DNA from: Streptomyces sp. NBC_00513
GTDB lineage: Bacteria > Actinomycetota > Actinomycetes > Streptomycetales > Streptomycetaceae
DNA: 64,000 nucleotides
Direction: 5' to 3'
NCBI RefSeq assembly: GCF_041431415.1
Contig: NZ_CP107845.1
Coordinates: 2,232,001 to 2,296,000 of the forward strand
Part shown: positions 13,216-20,678 of the stretch, one piece after another
Layout of the letters: every line of letters starts with the position of its first letter
Position numbering within the stretch: the first letter of the stretch is position 1
Program-made: the position numbers and the translations under genes
Notes under the pieces: generated by a model
Seen by the model: only the letters and a program-made list of their open reading frames with translations
Databases searched by the model: none
What the model was told of the DNA's origin: nothing

Positions 13216-14124
13216 ATGTACGTCGTCCGACCAGCAGCCGTGGCCGCCGCAGTCCTGGGCCTCGCCCTCTCCGTGCTGGGCACGGCCACCTCGGCCACCG
13301 CGTCCGGTCCCGCCTCGGGGTCCGGCTCGGCCGCGTCCTCCCCCCCGGTGGTCTACGCCCACCGGGGGGCTTCGGCGTACGCCCCGGAGAACACGCTGGC
13401 CTCGATCGACCTCGCGATGCGGATGGGCATCGACTGGGTCGAGAACGACGTCCAGCGCACGAGGGACGGCGTCCTGGTCGTGATCCACGACGACAACCTG
13501 GCCCGCACCACCGACGTCGAGCAGGTGTTCCCCGACCGCAAGCCCTGGCTGGTCAAGGACTTCACCGCGGACGAGATCGCCCTGCTGGACGCGGGCAGCT
13601 GGTTCGGCAAGGACGAGCAGTACGCGGGTGCCACGGTGCCGACCCTGCGGGAGTACCTCGCGCGGGTGCGGCGCAACCAGCAGAAACTGCTGCTGGAGAT
13701 CAAGAGGCCGGAGATCTACCCCGGGATCGAGCGGGAGACCCTGAACCTGCTGGACGCCACCGGCTGGCTCGACAGGAACCGCGTGGAGCGGCGGCTGGTG
13801 GTGCAGAGCTTCAGCGCCGACTCCATCCGGATCGTGCACGATCTGCGGCCCGACCTCGTGACGGCCTTCCTGGGCACGCCCACCGTGGCCGAGCTGCCGC
13901 GATACGCCGCCTTCACCGACCGGATCAACCCCTGGCACACCACCCTCTCGGCGGACTGGGTGGCGGCCGTGCACGCCCTGCGCGGCCCCCACGGCAAGGC
14001 CATGGAGGTGGACACCTGGACCGTGGACAACGCGGCCACGGCGCGAAAGGTCCAGGAGATGGGCGTGGACGGGATCATCACCAACACGCCCGACGTCGTG
14101 CGCAGGGCGGTGGGCTGGTACTGA
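13216..14124 (+). CDS. Secreted glycerophosphodiester phosphodiesterase
   Basis: 302 aa with a Sec signal peptide (hydrophobic stretch AAVAAAVLGLALSVLGTATSATA, residues about 6-28). The GDPD TIM barrel is clear: HRGASAYAPENTLASI (catalytic His and Arg), ENDVQRTRDGVLVVIHDDNL (metal-binding Glu/Asp and second catalytic His), LLEIKRPE, and the C-terminal WTVDNAATARKVQEMGVDGIITNTP. Such enzymes release alcohols from glycerophosphodiesters outside the cell, scavenging phosphate and glycerol. ATG 13216 has GAGGAGA 8 nt upstream. The 223-nt gap to divergent uvrB must hold both promoters; I could not identify boxes. Confidence 0.93.
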   Translation: MYVVRPAAVAAAVLGLALSVLGTATSATASGPASGSGSAASSPPVVYAHRGASAYAPENTLASIDLAMRMGIDWVENDVQRTRDGVLVVIHDDNLARTTDVEQVFPDRKPWLVKDFTADEIALLDAGSWFGKDEQYAGATVPTLREYLARVRRNQQKLLLEIKRPEIYPGIERETLNLLDATGWLDRNRVERRLVVQSFSADSIRIVHDLRPDLVTAFLGTPTVAELPRYAAFTDRINPWHTTLSADWVAAVHALRGPHGKAMEVDTWTVDNAATARKVQEMGVDGIITNTPDVVRRAVGWY

Positions 14125-14173
14125 GCCCCGCCCCGGCCGCGGCGAACCCGTCGTCGTTGTCCGCGGGGCGCCG

Positions 14174-14179
14174 TACCGT
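14174..14179 (+). promoter_or_regulatory. Candidate -10 box of a leaderless transcript
   Basis: TACCGT stands 6 nt before the GTG at 14186, with no Shine-Dalgarno between. Same arrangement as at 3944, 4653 and 49051. Confidence 0.45.
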
Positions 14180-14185
14180 GGACGG

Positions 14186-14749
14186 GTGGACAGCTCCGAG
14201 CGGCCCCGCGGGCCGCACCTCGAATGGACGGTCGTCACCGGCGACATCGGCCCCCTGCTCCTGGCGGCGACCCCCGAGGGGCTGGTCCGCGTCGAGTTCC
14301 ACGCCGGACCGGACCGCGTCGAGAGGATGATCGGCTCGTTGGTCTCCCGGCTCGGCGCCGACGCCTGGCGGCCCGCGCCGGGCGAGGAGGTCCTCCTCGC
14401 CGAGCCCGTACGCCAGCTGAACGCCTACTTCGCCGGTTCGCTGCGGCGCTTCGAGCTGCCGCTGGACTGGCGGCTGAGCTCCGGCTTCAACCGCCAGGTG
14501 CTCCTGGAGCTGGACCGCTCGGTGCCCTACGGGTCGGTCGTCGGGTACGGGGAACTCGCCGCGCGGGTCGGGCAGCCGGGCGCGGCCCAGGCCGTGGGCA
14601 ACGCCATGGGCTCGAACCCCCTGCCGCTGGTGGTGGCCTGTCACCGGGTGGTGGAGAACGACGGCGGGATCGGCGGGTTCGGCGGCGGGGTGGAGACCAA
14701 GCGCCTGCTGCTCGCGCTGGAGGGCGTGCTTCCGCAGCCGCTGTTCTGA
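14186..14749 (+). CDS. ogt: Methylated-DNA-[protein]-cysteine S-methyltransferase
   Basis: 187 aa. The suicide enzyme transfers O6-alkyl groups from guanine to its own cysteine. The C-terminal domain has the helix-turn-helix/arginine-finger region VPYGSVVGYGELAARVG, GAAQAVGNAMGSNPLPLVVACHRVV with the acceptor Cys, and GGIGGFGGGVETKRLLL. The active-site motif is ACHRV rather than the common PCHRV. The N-terminal half is the usual small alpha/beta domain. Start GTG 14186. It gives the window a third DNA repair function besides UvrA/UvrB and PolA. Confidence 0.93.
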   Translation: MDSSERPRGPHLEWTVVTGDIGPLLLAATPEGLVRVEFHAGPDRVERMIGSLVSRLGADAWRPAPGEEVLLAEPVRQLNAYFAGSLRRFELPLDWRLSSGFNRQVLLELDRSVPYGSVVGYGELAARVGQPGAAQAVGNAMGSNPLPLVVACHRVVENDGGIGGFGGGVETKRLLLALEGVLPQPLF

Positions 14750-14990
14750 CGGCGTGCCTCCGCCGCTGTTCCGACGCCCGGGCCCGGCGCGACCCGGCGA
14801 GACCCGGCGCGGCGTCACGGGCGCGCGCGGGTGCACACGGGGCGCGTGACCGCGCATCGTCCCGAGGGCCCGGATACCCGGTTCCACCTCGCGGTACGGG
14901 GTGGCACACTGCCGCGGTGAACACTCCCGCCGCCGCACCCGGCTCCCCGCCCTCCGCCCGCCCGCCGCGGCCGTCGAGGGGGTGTGGGCG

Positions 14991-16289
14991 GTGACGGCCT
15001 CCCCCGGTACCGAACGCACCGCGCCCTCGGTCGCGGCGACGGACCTCCCCCGGTTGCAGCGGCGCACGTCCGCCGTGCTGATCGCCGCTCAGATGCTGGG
15101 CGGGCTGGGCGTGCCCATCAGCATCGCCCTGGCCCCGGTCCTCGCCACCGAGGTCAGCGGCACCGAGGCCATGTCGGGATTCGCGTCCACCGCCTCCGTG
15201 ATCGGCACCGCGCTGCTCTCGCTGCCGCTCGCCGCCCTGATGACCGCGCGCGGGCGCCGTCCGGGTCTGGTCCTGGCGTACGCGATCGGAGCCGCCGGCG
15301 CGGCCCTGGTCGTACTGGCCGCCACGATCGGGAACTTCCCGCTCCTGCTGGTGGGCATGGCCGCCTTCGGCGCCGCGTCCTCCGCCAACCTCCAGGCCCG
15401 GTTCGCCGCCGCCGACCTCGCGGCGCCCGACCGCCGCGCGCGGGCGATCTCCGTGGTCGTGTGGGCGTCCACCATCGGCGCGGTGCTCGGCCCGAACCTC
15501 TCCGCACCGGCCGGCCACAGCTTCGCCGGGACCTCCATACCCGAGACGGCGGGCCCCTTCGTGTGGGCCGGCGCCGTCTTCGTCCTCACCGGCACCCTGA
15601 TCGGCGTCCTCCTGCGACCCGATCCGCTGCTGACGGCCCGGGCGCTGGCCGCGCCCGGGGAGCAGACCCGGGCCGGGCGCTCGCTGCGCGCCGGTTTCAC
15701 GGCCGTCCGGGAGTCGCCGCGTGCCAGGCTCGCCCTGCTGACCGTCGCGGTGTCGCACACCACCATGGTCTCGATCATGGTCATGACCCCGGTGGACCTC
15801 GGTCACCACGGCGCCGACCTGAAGCTCGTCGGACTGGTGATCAGCGGTCACATCGCCGGCATGTTCGCCTTCTCCCCCGTCATGGGATGGCTCGCCGACC
15901 GGATCGGCCGGCTGTCCGTGATCGGGCTCGCGGCCGGTCTGCTGTCGGTCGCCGCGCTGCTCGCCGGTACCGCCGGCCCGAGCCACGCGCAGTCCGCCCT
16001 CGGCCTGTTCCTGCTCGGTCTCGGCTGGTCCGCGGGAATGGTCTCGGGCTCGGCCCTGCTGACCGATTCCGTACCGCAGGCCGCGCGGGCCGCCGTCCAG
16101 GGACTGAGCGACCTCACGATGAACGCGGCCGCCGGTCTGGGCGGGGCCGCGGCCGGCCTGGTCATGGCCCGGGCGGGATACGGGTGGCTCAACGCGATCG
16201 GCGCCGCGCTGCTGCTGCCGATGGCGGCCCTGGCCCTCTTCACGGCGCGCCGGCACCCGGCCCCCGCGAAGGCGGACGCGGGCGCGTAG
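14991..16289 (+). CDS. MFS transporter (drug-exporter type)
   Basis: 432 aa, about 12 hydrophobic helices. N-terminal half: LPRLQRRTSAVLIAAQMLGGLGV, loop 2-3 motif ALMTARGRRPGLVLAYAIG; C-terminal half: MGWLADRIGRLSVIGLAAG. Such actinobacterial 12-helix MFS proteins are usually annotated as drug or metabolite exporters; the substrate is unknown. The frame is open from 14901, but I chose GTG 14991 because a GAGGGGG ribosome site precedes it and the extra residues are Arg/Pro-rich. A 25-codon ORF (14917-14994) overlaps this start; see rejected items. Confidence 0.85.
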   Translation: MTASPGTERTAPSVAATDLPRLQRRTSAVLIAAQMLGGLGVPISIALAPVLATEVSGTEAMSGFASTASVIGTALLSLPLAALMTARGRRPGLVLAYAIGAAGAALVVLAATIGNFPLLLVGMAAFGAASSANLQARFAAADLAAPDRRARAISVVVWASTIGAVLGPNLSAPAGHSFAGTSIPETAGPFVWAGAVFVLTGTLIGVLLRPDPLLTARALAAPGEQTRAGRSLRAGFTAVRESPRARLALLTVAVSHTTMVSIMVMTPVDLGHHGADLKLVGLVISGHIAGMFAFSPVMGWLADRIGRLSVIGLAAGLLSVAALLAGTAGPSHAQSALGLFLLGLGWSAGMVSGSALLTDSVPQAARAAVQGLSDLTMNAAAGLGGAAAGLVMARAGYGWLNAIGAALLLPMAALALFTARRHPAPAKADAGA

Positions 16290-16355
16290 GCCGTCTCTTT
16301 CGGATCCTGCCGGGGCCGCGGGTCCGGCTGCCTCGTCGGCGGGGAGCGGTGCCGC

Positions 16356-16733
16356 CTAGTAGTTGATGTGGTAGGCCTTGCGCAGCGTCTCGTGGACGGT
16401 CCAGGTGGTCTTGTCGCCCTCCCTGAGCACGCAGGCGGAGCCGGGGCCCACCTCCAGCGTGTCGCCGCCCTCGACCTCGATGGTGGCGCGGCCGGCGACC
16501 ACCACGAACAGTTCGTCGGCCTCGGTGTCCGTGACCACGCCGGGGGTGATCTGCCAGATGCCCCGGATCCGCGAGCCGTCCTCGGCCTCCCACAGCACCT
16601 TGCCCGTGACGACGGGCGTGCCGGAGACGATCTGGGCCGGGTCGAGCTCCTCCACCTCCAGTTCGGCGTCGGGGAAGTCCGTCACGGAGACGGCGAAGGA
16701 GGCGGGGGCCGCGCTGTGATCAGGGGTGCTCAT
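16356..16733 (-). CDS. Small cupin-domain protein
   Basis: 125 aa, a single RmlC-like cupin of the DUF861 kind (EutQ/ureidoglycine-type fold). Seen: the strand GIWQITPGVVTD, the core TEADELFVVVAGRATIEVEGG and GPGSACVLREGDKTTWTVHETLRKAYHINY. The metal-binding histidines typical of enzymatic cupins are mostly absent from the first motif (E-D-E-L in place of HxH), so it may be a binding protein. Function unknown. Start ATG 16733; TAGGCT lies 8 nt upstream, possibly a -10 for a very short leader. Confidence 0.8.
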   Translation of the reverse strand: MSTPDHSAAPASFAVSVTDFPDAELEVEELDPAQIVSGTPVVTGKVLWEAEDGSRIRGIWQITPGVVTDTEADELFVVVAGRATIEVEGGDTLEVGPGSACVLREGDKTTWTVHETLRKAYHINY

Positions 16734-17017
16734 GGCCCGTCAGCCTAATCGGGTGGTCCCCCGCGTCGGGGCGACCAGAGCGTCCAGCGCGGACGCGCCG
16801 GACGAGGCATCCTGTCCACCCCGCCGGGGTCGGTGTCCGCCGGGTTTCGGCCAGGACGGCGGGTGCGCACCTCTGTCGCCGCGGTGCGTGTCCGGATGGC
16901 GGGCGTCGTGCCGCGCGGGCGCGTTCAAGGGTGGGGCGGGCGGCGCGCGGGGCGCGGTACTCGGACAGGTTGGCGCGGGAGTGACGGGAGCGCGTTTGGG
17001 GGCGCGAATCCGGTGCC

Positions 17018-18004
17018 ATGGATGGGTGCATGCCACAGCACAGAGCATCCGCGCCCACATCCGCGTCCGCCGTCCCGGCCTCGGCGCTCTCCTCGGTACC
17101 GGTCCTTTCAGAGGAGGTACGCGAGGCGCTGGCCGCCGGGAGGCCCGTCGTCGCCCTGGAGTCGACGATCATCGCGCACGGCCTGCCGCGCCCCCGCAAT
17201 CTAGTGGTGGGCGCCGAACTGGAGGCCCTGGTCCGCTCCGAGGGGGCGGTTCCGGCGACGATCGCCGTGGTGGACGGAGTGGCGTACGCGGGCCTCGACA
17301 AGGGGCAACTGGAGCGGATCGCGGGCGGCGAGGACGTGCGCAAGCTCGGCCACCGGGATCTGGCGCCCGCCCTCGCGACGGGGGCGACCGGGGCGACGAC
17401 GGTCTCCGCGACCGCCTTCCTGGCGGCTCGGGCCGGGCTGCGCGTCTTCGCCACGGGCGGGCTGGGCGGGGTGCACCGGGAGTTCGCCCACACCCAGGAC
17501 GAGTCGGCGGACCTGTCGCTGCTCGCGCGCACCCGGATCACGGTGGTCTGCGCGGGGGTGAAGTCGATCCTGGACGTGCCCGCCACGCTGCAACGGCTGG
17601 AGACCCTGGGCGTCGGGGTGCTCGGGTACGGGACGGACCGCTTCCCCGGGTTCTACCTGTCCAGTTCCGGCGAGCCGGTGGACTGGACCGTGCACCGTCC
17701 CGAGGAGGTGGCGGCGGTGATGGCGGCTCAGGACGCACTCGGAGGACCGGAGTCCGCGCTGCTGGTGGCCCATCCGGTGGCGGAGGCGGAGCAGCTGGAT
17801 CCGGAGCTGCACGACCGGGTGCTGGCGGAGGCCCTCGACGCGTGCCGGGAGCGGGGCATCACGGGGCAGGCGGTGACCCCGTTCCTCCTGGGGTTCCTGG
17901 TACGGGCCACCGGCGGCGCGTCGTTGGAGGCGAACCTGGCGGCGGTGCGGGGCAACGTCCGGCTCGGGGCCCGGATCGCGGGGGCCTGGGCGGCCCGCGC
18001 ATGA
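17018..18004 (+). CDS. psuG: Pseudouridine-5'-phosphate glycosidase
   Basis: 328 aa. PsuG splits pseudouridine 5'-phosphate to uracil and ribose 5-phosphate. Family motifs in order: VVALESTIIAHGLPRP near residue 43, the catalytic Lys/Asp region GLDKGQLERI, KLGHRDLAPALATGATGATTVSAT, FATGGLGGVHR, CAGVKSILDVPATLQ with the second key Lys, GYGTDRFPGFY, and the closing TPFLLGFLV...GGASLEANLAAVRGN. The first ~28 residues (Ala/Ser/Pro-rich) precede the fold, so a later start is possible. Stop and next start overlap (ATGA at 18001-18004): translational coupling to the kinase. Confidence 0.93.
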   Translation: MDGCMPQHRASAPTSASAVPASALSSVPVLSEEVREALAAGRPVVALESTIIAHGLPRPRNLVVGAELEALVRSEGAVPATIAVVDGVAYAGLDKGQLERIAGGEDVRKLGHRDLAPALATGATGATTVSATAFLAARAGLRVFATGGLGGVHREFAHTQDESADLSLLARTRITVVCAGVKSILDVPATLQRLETLGVGVLGYGTDRFPGFYLSSSGEPVDWTVHRPEEVAAVMAAQDALGGPESALLVAHPVAEAEQLDPELHDRVLAEALDACRERGITGQAVTPFLLGFLVRATGGASLEANLAAVRGNVRLGARIAGAWAARA

Positions 18005-19029
18005 CCGGGCGGGGGGTGACCGGCGCGGACTCGACGGCGACGGACGCGACGGTGACGGACTCGACGGACGAGGGGACGGGAACGGGTGCGACGGGGACGG
18101 CCCCGCGGGGAGCGGCCGCGAGCGGGGCGGGCGGGGCGCCGGGCGCGCTGCTGGTCGTCGGGGACGTGGTCACGGACGTGGTCGCGGTGCACACGGAGCC
18201 GCTCGCGCCGGCCACCGACACGGTCGCCCGGATCCGTACCCTGCCGGGCGGGGCGGGCGGTAACGCCGCCTGCTGGGCGGCGCACGAGGGCGCCCCGGAG
18301 GTACGGATCCTGGCGCGGGTGGGCGCCGAGGCGGCGCGGTGGCACGAACGGGCGCTGGTCGACGCGGGGGTCCGCCCCAAACTGGTCGTCGACCGGGGGG
18401 AACCGACCGGGACGGTGGTGGCGCTGGTCGGCAAGGACGCGGAGCGGACCTTCCTGACGGACAGCGGGGCGTCCCTGCGGCTGTGCCCGGCCGACTGGGC
18501 GCCGGCCCTGCTGGACGGGGCCGCGCACCTGCACCTGTCGGGGTACCTGTTCTTCGCGGACAGCAGCAGGGAGTTGGCGAGGGTGGCGTTGAGGGCGGCC
18601 CGGACCCGGGGGGTGCCGGTGAGCGTGGACCCGGCCTCGGCGGGGTTCCTGGCCACGCTGGGCCCGGAGCGCTTCCTGGCGGCGGTGGCGGGCGCCTGCG
18701 TACTGCTGCCGAACGAGGACGAGGCGAGGCTGCTGGCGGGGCTCCCGGAGCCGGCCGGGGTGGCCCGGGCGGCGGTGGCACTGAGCCGCCGGGTGCCGCT
18801 GGTGGTGGTCACCCGGGGCGCGGCCGGGGCGCTGATCGCCGAGGGTGGGCGCATCACGGCCGAGGTCGACGCCGAAGCCGTCGAGGCGGTCGATTCCACG
18901 GGTGCGGGGGACGCCTTCACCGGCGGCTTCCTGGCGGCCCGGCTGGCGGGCGCGACCCCGGTGGAGGCGGCCCGCGCGGGGTGTCGAGCGGCCGCGGTGG
19001 CGGTCACCCGGCTGGGCGGACGTCCGTAG
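18001..19029 (+). CDS. PfkB-family carbohydrate kinase, probable pseudouridine kinase
   Basis: 342 aa. PfkB signatures: LPGGAGGNAACWAAH near the N-terminal substrate site and VDSTGAGDAFTGGFLAA with the catalytic Asp in GAGD near the C terminus; LLPNEDEARLLAG and VVTRGAAGALI lie between. The 4-bp overlap with psuG suggests it phosphorylates pseudouridine to make the PsuG substrate (inference from the known PsuK-PsuG pathway). Odd feature: the first ~45 residues are a Thr/Asp/Gly repeat region (TDATVTDSTDEGTGTGATG) not found in PfkB kinases; its DNA shows near-tandem gacGGACnCGACGG units. A start inside this stretch cannot be excluded. Confidence 0.88.
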   Translation: MTGRGVTGADSTATDATVTDSTDEGTGTGATGTAPRGAAASGAGGAPGALLVVGDVVTDVVAVHTEPLAPATDTVARIRTLPGGAGGNAACWAAHEGAPEVRILARVGAEAARWHERALVDAGVRPKLVVDRGEPTGTVVALVGKDAERTFLTDSGASLRLCPADWAPALLDGAAHLHLSGYLFFADSSRELARVALRAARTRGVPVSVDPASAGFLATLGPERFLAAVAGACVLLPNEDEARLLAGLPEPAGVARAAVALSRRVPLVVVTRGAAGALIAEGGRITAEVDAEAVEAVDSTGAGDAFTGGFLAARLAGATPVEAARAGCRAAAVAVTRLGGRP

Positions 19030-19110
19030 GGCCGTCGCCCTCGACCCCTCACACGCCCCGGTGTCGACGGGACCCGGGGCGGGTCGATCAGGGCCGCCCC
19101 GGGGGCGGGT

Positions 19111-19773
19111 TCACGGGGTGAACACCTGGTCCAGGGTGTCGATCCCGCCCTTGCCGCCGAGGTGGTAGCGGAACACCAGGCCCTGGTTCGGGTGGGCGAC
19201 CAGCCACTCGATGAGGGCGTCGAGGGTGATCGGTTCGTTCTCCGTGCTCTCGACGATCGGAGTGACGGCCGTGATCTTCGCGTCGTCCCGGATCGGGATG
19301 AACGTCTCCTTGCCGACCGTCTCGAAGGGGGCGCCGTCGGAGTCGGGGGTACCGCACCCCCAGTTGCCGTGCTTGACGATCAGGCTGTGGAAGCCGCCCT
19401 CGGGCGTGTACCGGTTGACGGCGATCTCGTCGGGCGAGATCGGCATCTTGTGGTCGCAGGTGGGCGCGGGCGACTTGGGCTTGCCCGCCGGGGTCGCCTT
19501 GGCGGTGGCCGGGGCGGTCGGCTTCGCGGAAACGGCGGACGCCGACGGTCCGGCGCCGGCGGGCGGGGTCTGGGTTCCGGCCGGGGGCGCGGCCCCGGCC
19601 GGGGAGGTGCTCGGGCCGGCGGGGCTCGCTCCGGAGGGCGTGCCCGCGGCGTCGGTGCCGCCGTCCTCGCCGTTGCAGGCGGTGAGGGTCAGGGCCGCGC
19701 ACAGGGCGAGCGTCGTGAGCGTCCACCCCCGCAACCGTCTCGGTCCCTCGACCGTACCGCCGCGTCCACCCAT
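19111..19773 (-). CDS. Putative lipoprotein, function unknown
   Basis: 220 aa. N terminus RRLRGWTLTTLALCAALTLTAC is a lipoprotein signal with lipobox LTAC, followed by a disordered Pro/Ala/Gly stretch (to about residue 110). The folded C-terminal part (CDHKMPISPDEIAVNRYTPE ... YHLGGKGGIDTLDQVFTP) has two cysteines and matches no family I recognise. ATG 19773 has GGGAGA upstream; the frame stays open much further but that region lacks lipoprotein features and overlaps the kinase-like gene's coding strand. Confidence 0.75.
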   Translation of the reverse strand: MGGRGGTVEGPRRLRGWTLTTLALCAALTLTACNGEDGGTDAAGTPSGASPAGPSTSPAGAAPPAGTQTPPAGAGPSASAVSAKPTAPATAKATPAGKPKSPAPTCDHKMPISPDEIAVNRYTPEGGFHSLIVKHGNWGCGTPDSDGAPFETVGKETFIPIRDDAKITAVTPIVESTENEPITLDALIEWLVAHPNQGLVFRYHLGGKGGIDTLDQVFTP

Positions 19774-19940
19774 TGCCGTCTCCCTCTGCCAAGGCGCCAC
19801 CCGGTGGCCGCCGTCGAAGCGTGGCGACAACGTAGCCGCGACTGTCGGCCACGACGATGGCCGATTCCCGTTCGTCACCGACCGGGAATCGCGCTGTTGC
19901 CGATCCCGGACGTCCGTGACCCGGTGGATGCCTCGGCGTG

Positions 19941-20585
19941 TCAGTCCGCGAGTCCCGTCCAGGCCGGGTGGCGGGGGTCGTCGGCCCTGACGACCGCGTC
20001 GGCCAGGCCCACCGGGTCGGTCTCGGCCTCGTAGCGGGCGAAGGCGGGCAGCGTCCAGCGCGCGGACTCCTCGGTCCTGCGGGCGAGGGCTCCCGGGGAG
20101 AGGCGGATGTGCACGCCGAGGTCGAAGGGGAACCAGTGGCCGAACAGCAGCGGTCCGTGCACGATCAGCACGCCGCCCGGCGGGAGTTCGACGTAGGGGC
20201 TGCGGGTGGCCCGGTCGGTCGCCGGGTCCCAGAGATCGGGCAGCACCCGGCCGCTGCCGTCGGGGTCGGTGGGGCCGAACACCTCCCGCCAGAGGGCGGC
20301 CGTGTCGTACCAGCCGGCGAGGTACGCGTCGACGTCCTGCCGGCCGAACTCGAAGCGGAGGGAGGCCGGCCGCAGGAACCCGTCGGCCGGGACCGTCATC
20401 ACGGGCCTGCCCCGACCGCGCAGTTCCTCGGCGAGCCGGTCCGCGAGCACGTCCGTTCCGGCGGCGGGCGCGCCGTCGATGCCCACCCGCTGCCAGGGCC
20501 CCCCGCCGGGCCCCTCGGACCGGTCCTCCAGACGCCCGGCGAGCCGCTCGGCCATCCGCTGCCATGTGATCGCTTCCAGCTGCAC
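19941..20585 (-). CDS. Uridine kinase-like P-loop protein with a degenerate Walker A
   Basis: 214 aa of the uridine kinase/phosphoribulokinase-like NTPase group: VGIDGAPAAGTDVLADRLAE (residues 34-53), VPADGFLRPASLRFEFG like the DGF..P substrate loop of uridine kinases, and LIVHGPLLFGHWFPFDLGVHI followed by an ARR arginine pair. The P-loop should read GxxxxGK(S/T), but here it is GAPAAGTD: the invariant Lys is missing. It may bind a nucleotide without hydrolysing it or use another residue. Start GTG 20585 (VQLEAITWQRMAERL); the earlier in-frame region belongs to a shadow frame. Confidence 0.8.
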   Translation of the reverse strand: MQLEAITWQRMAERLAGRLEDRSEGPGGGPWQRVGIDGAPAAGTDVLADRLAEELRGRGRPVMTVPADGFLRPASLRFEFGRQDVDAYLAGWYDTAALWREVFGPTDPDGSGRVLPDLWDPATDRATRSPYVELPPGGVLIVHGPLLFGHWFPFDLGVHIRLSPGALARRTEESARWTLPAFARYEAETDPVGLADAVVRADDPRHPAWTGLAD

Positions 20586-20678
20586 GAGCCCATTGTCAGT
20601 GGCGGGTCCTAACTTTTTCCACGAGGGATCACCGGCGCGAAACGGAGTCGTCGGCCCGACCGCGGGGAGGGGTCTGTC

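Noticed and set aside
14917..14994. 25-codon ORF (GTG start) whose TGA overlaps the MFS GTG start, like a leader peptide
   Set aside because: No ribosome site, Pro/Arg/Ala-rich composition expected by chance at this GC content, and no codon runs suggestive of attenuation.
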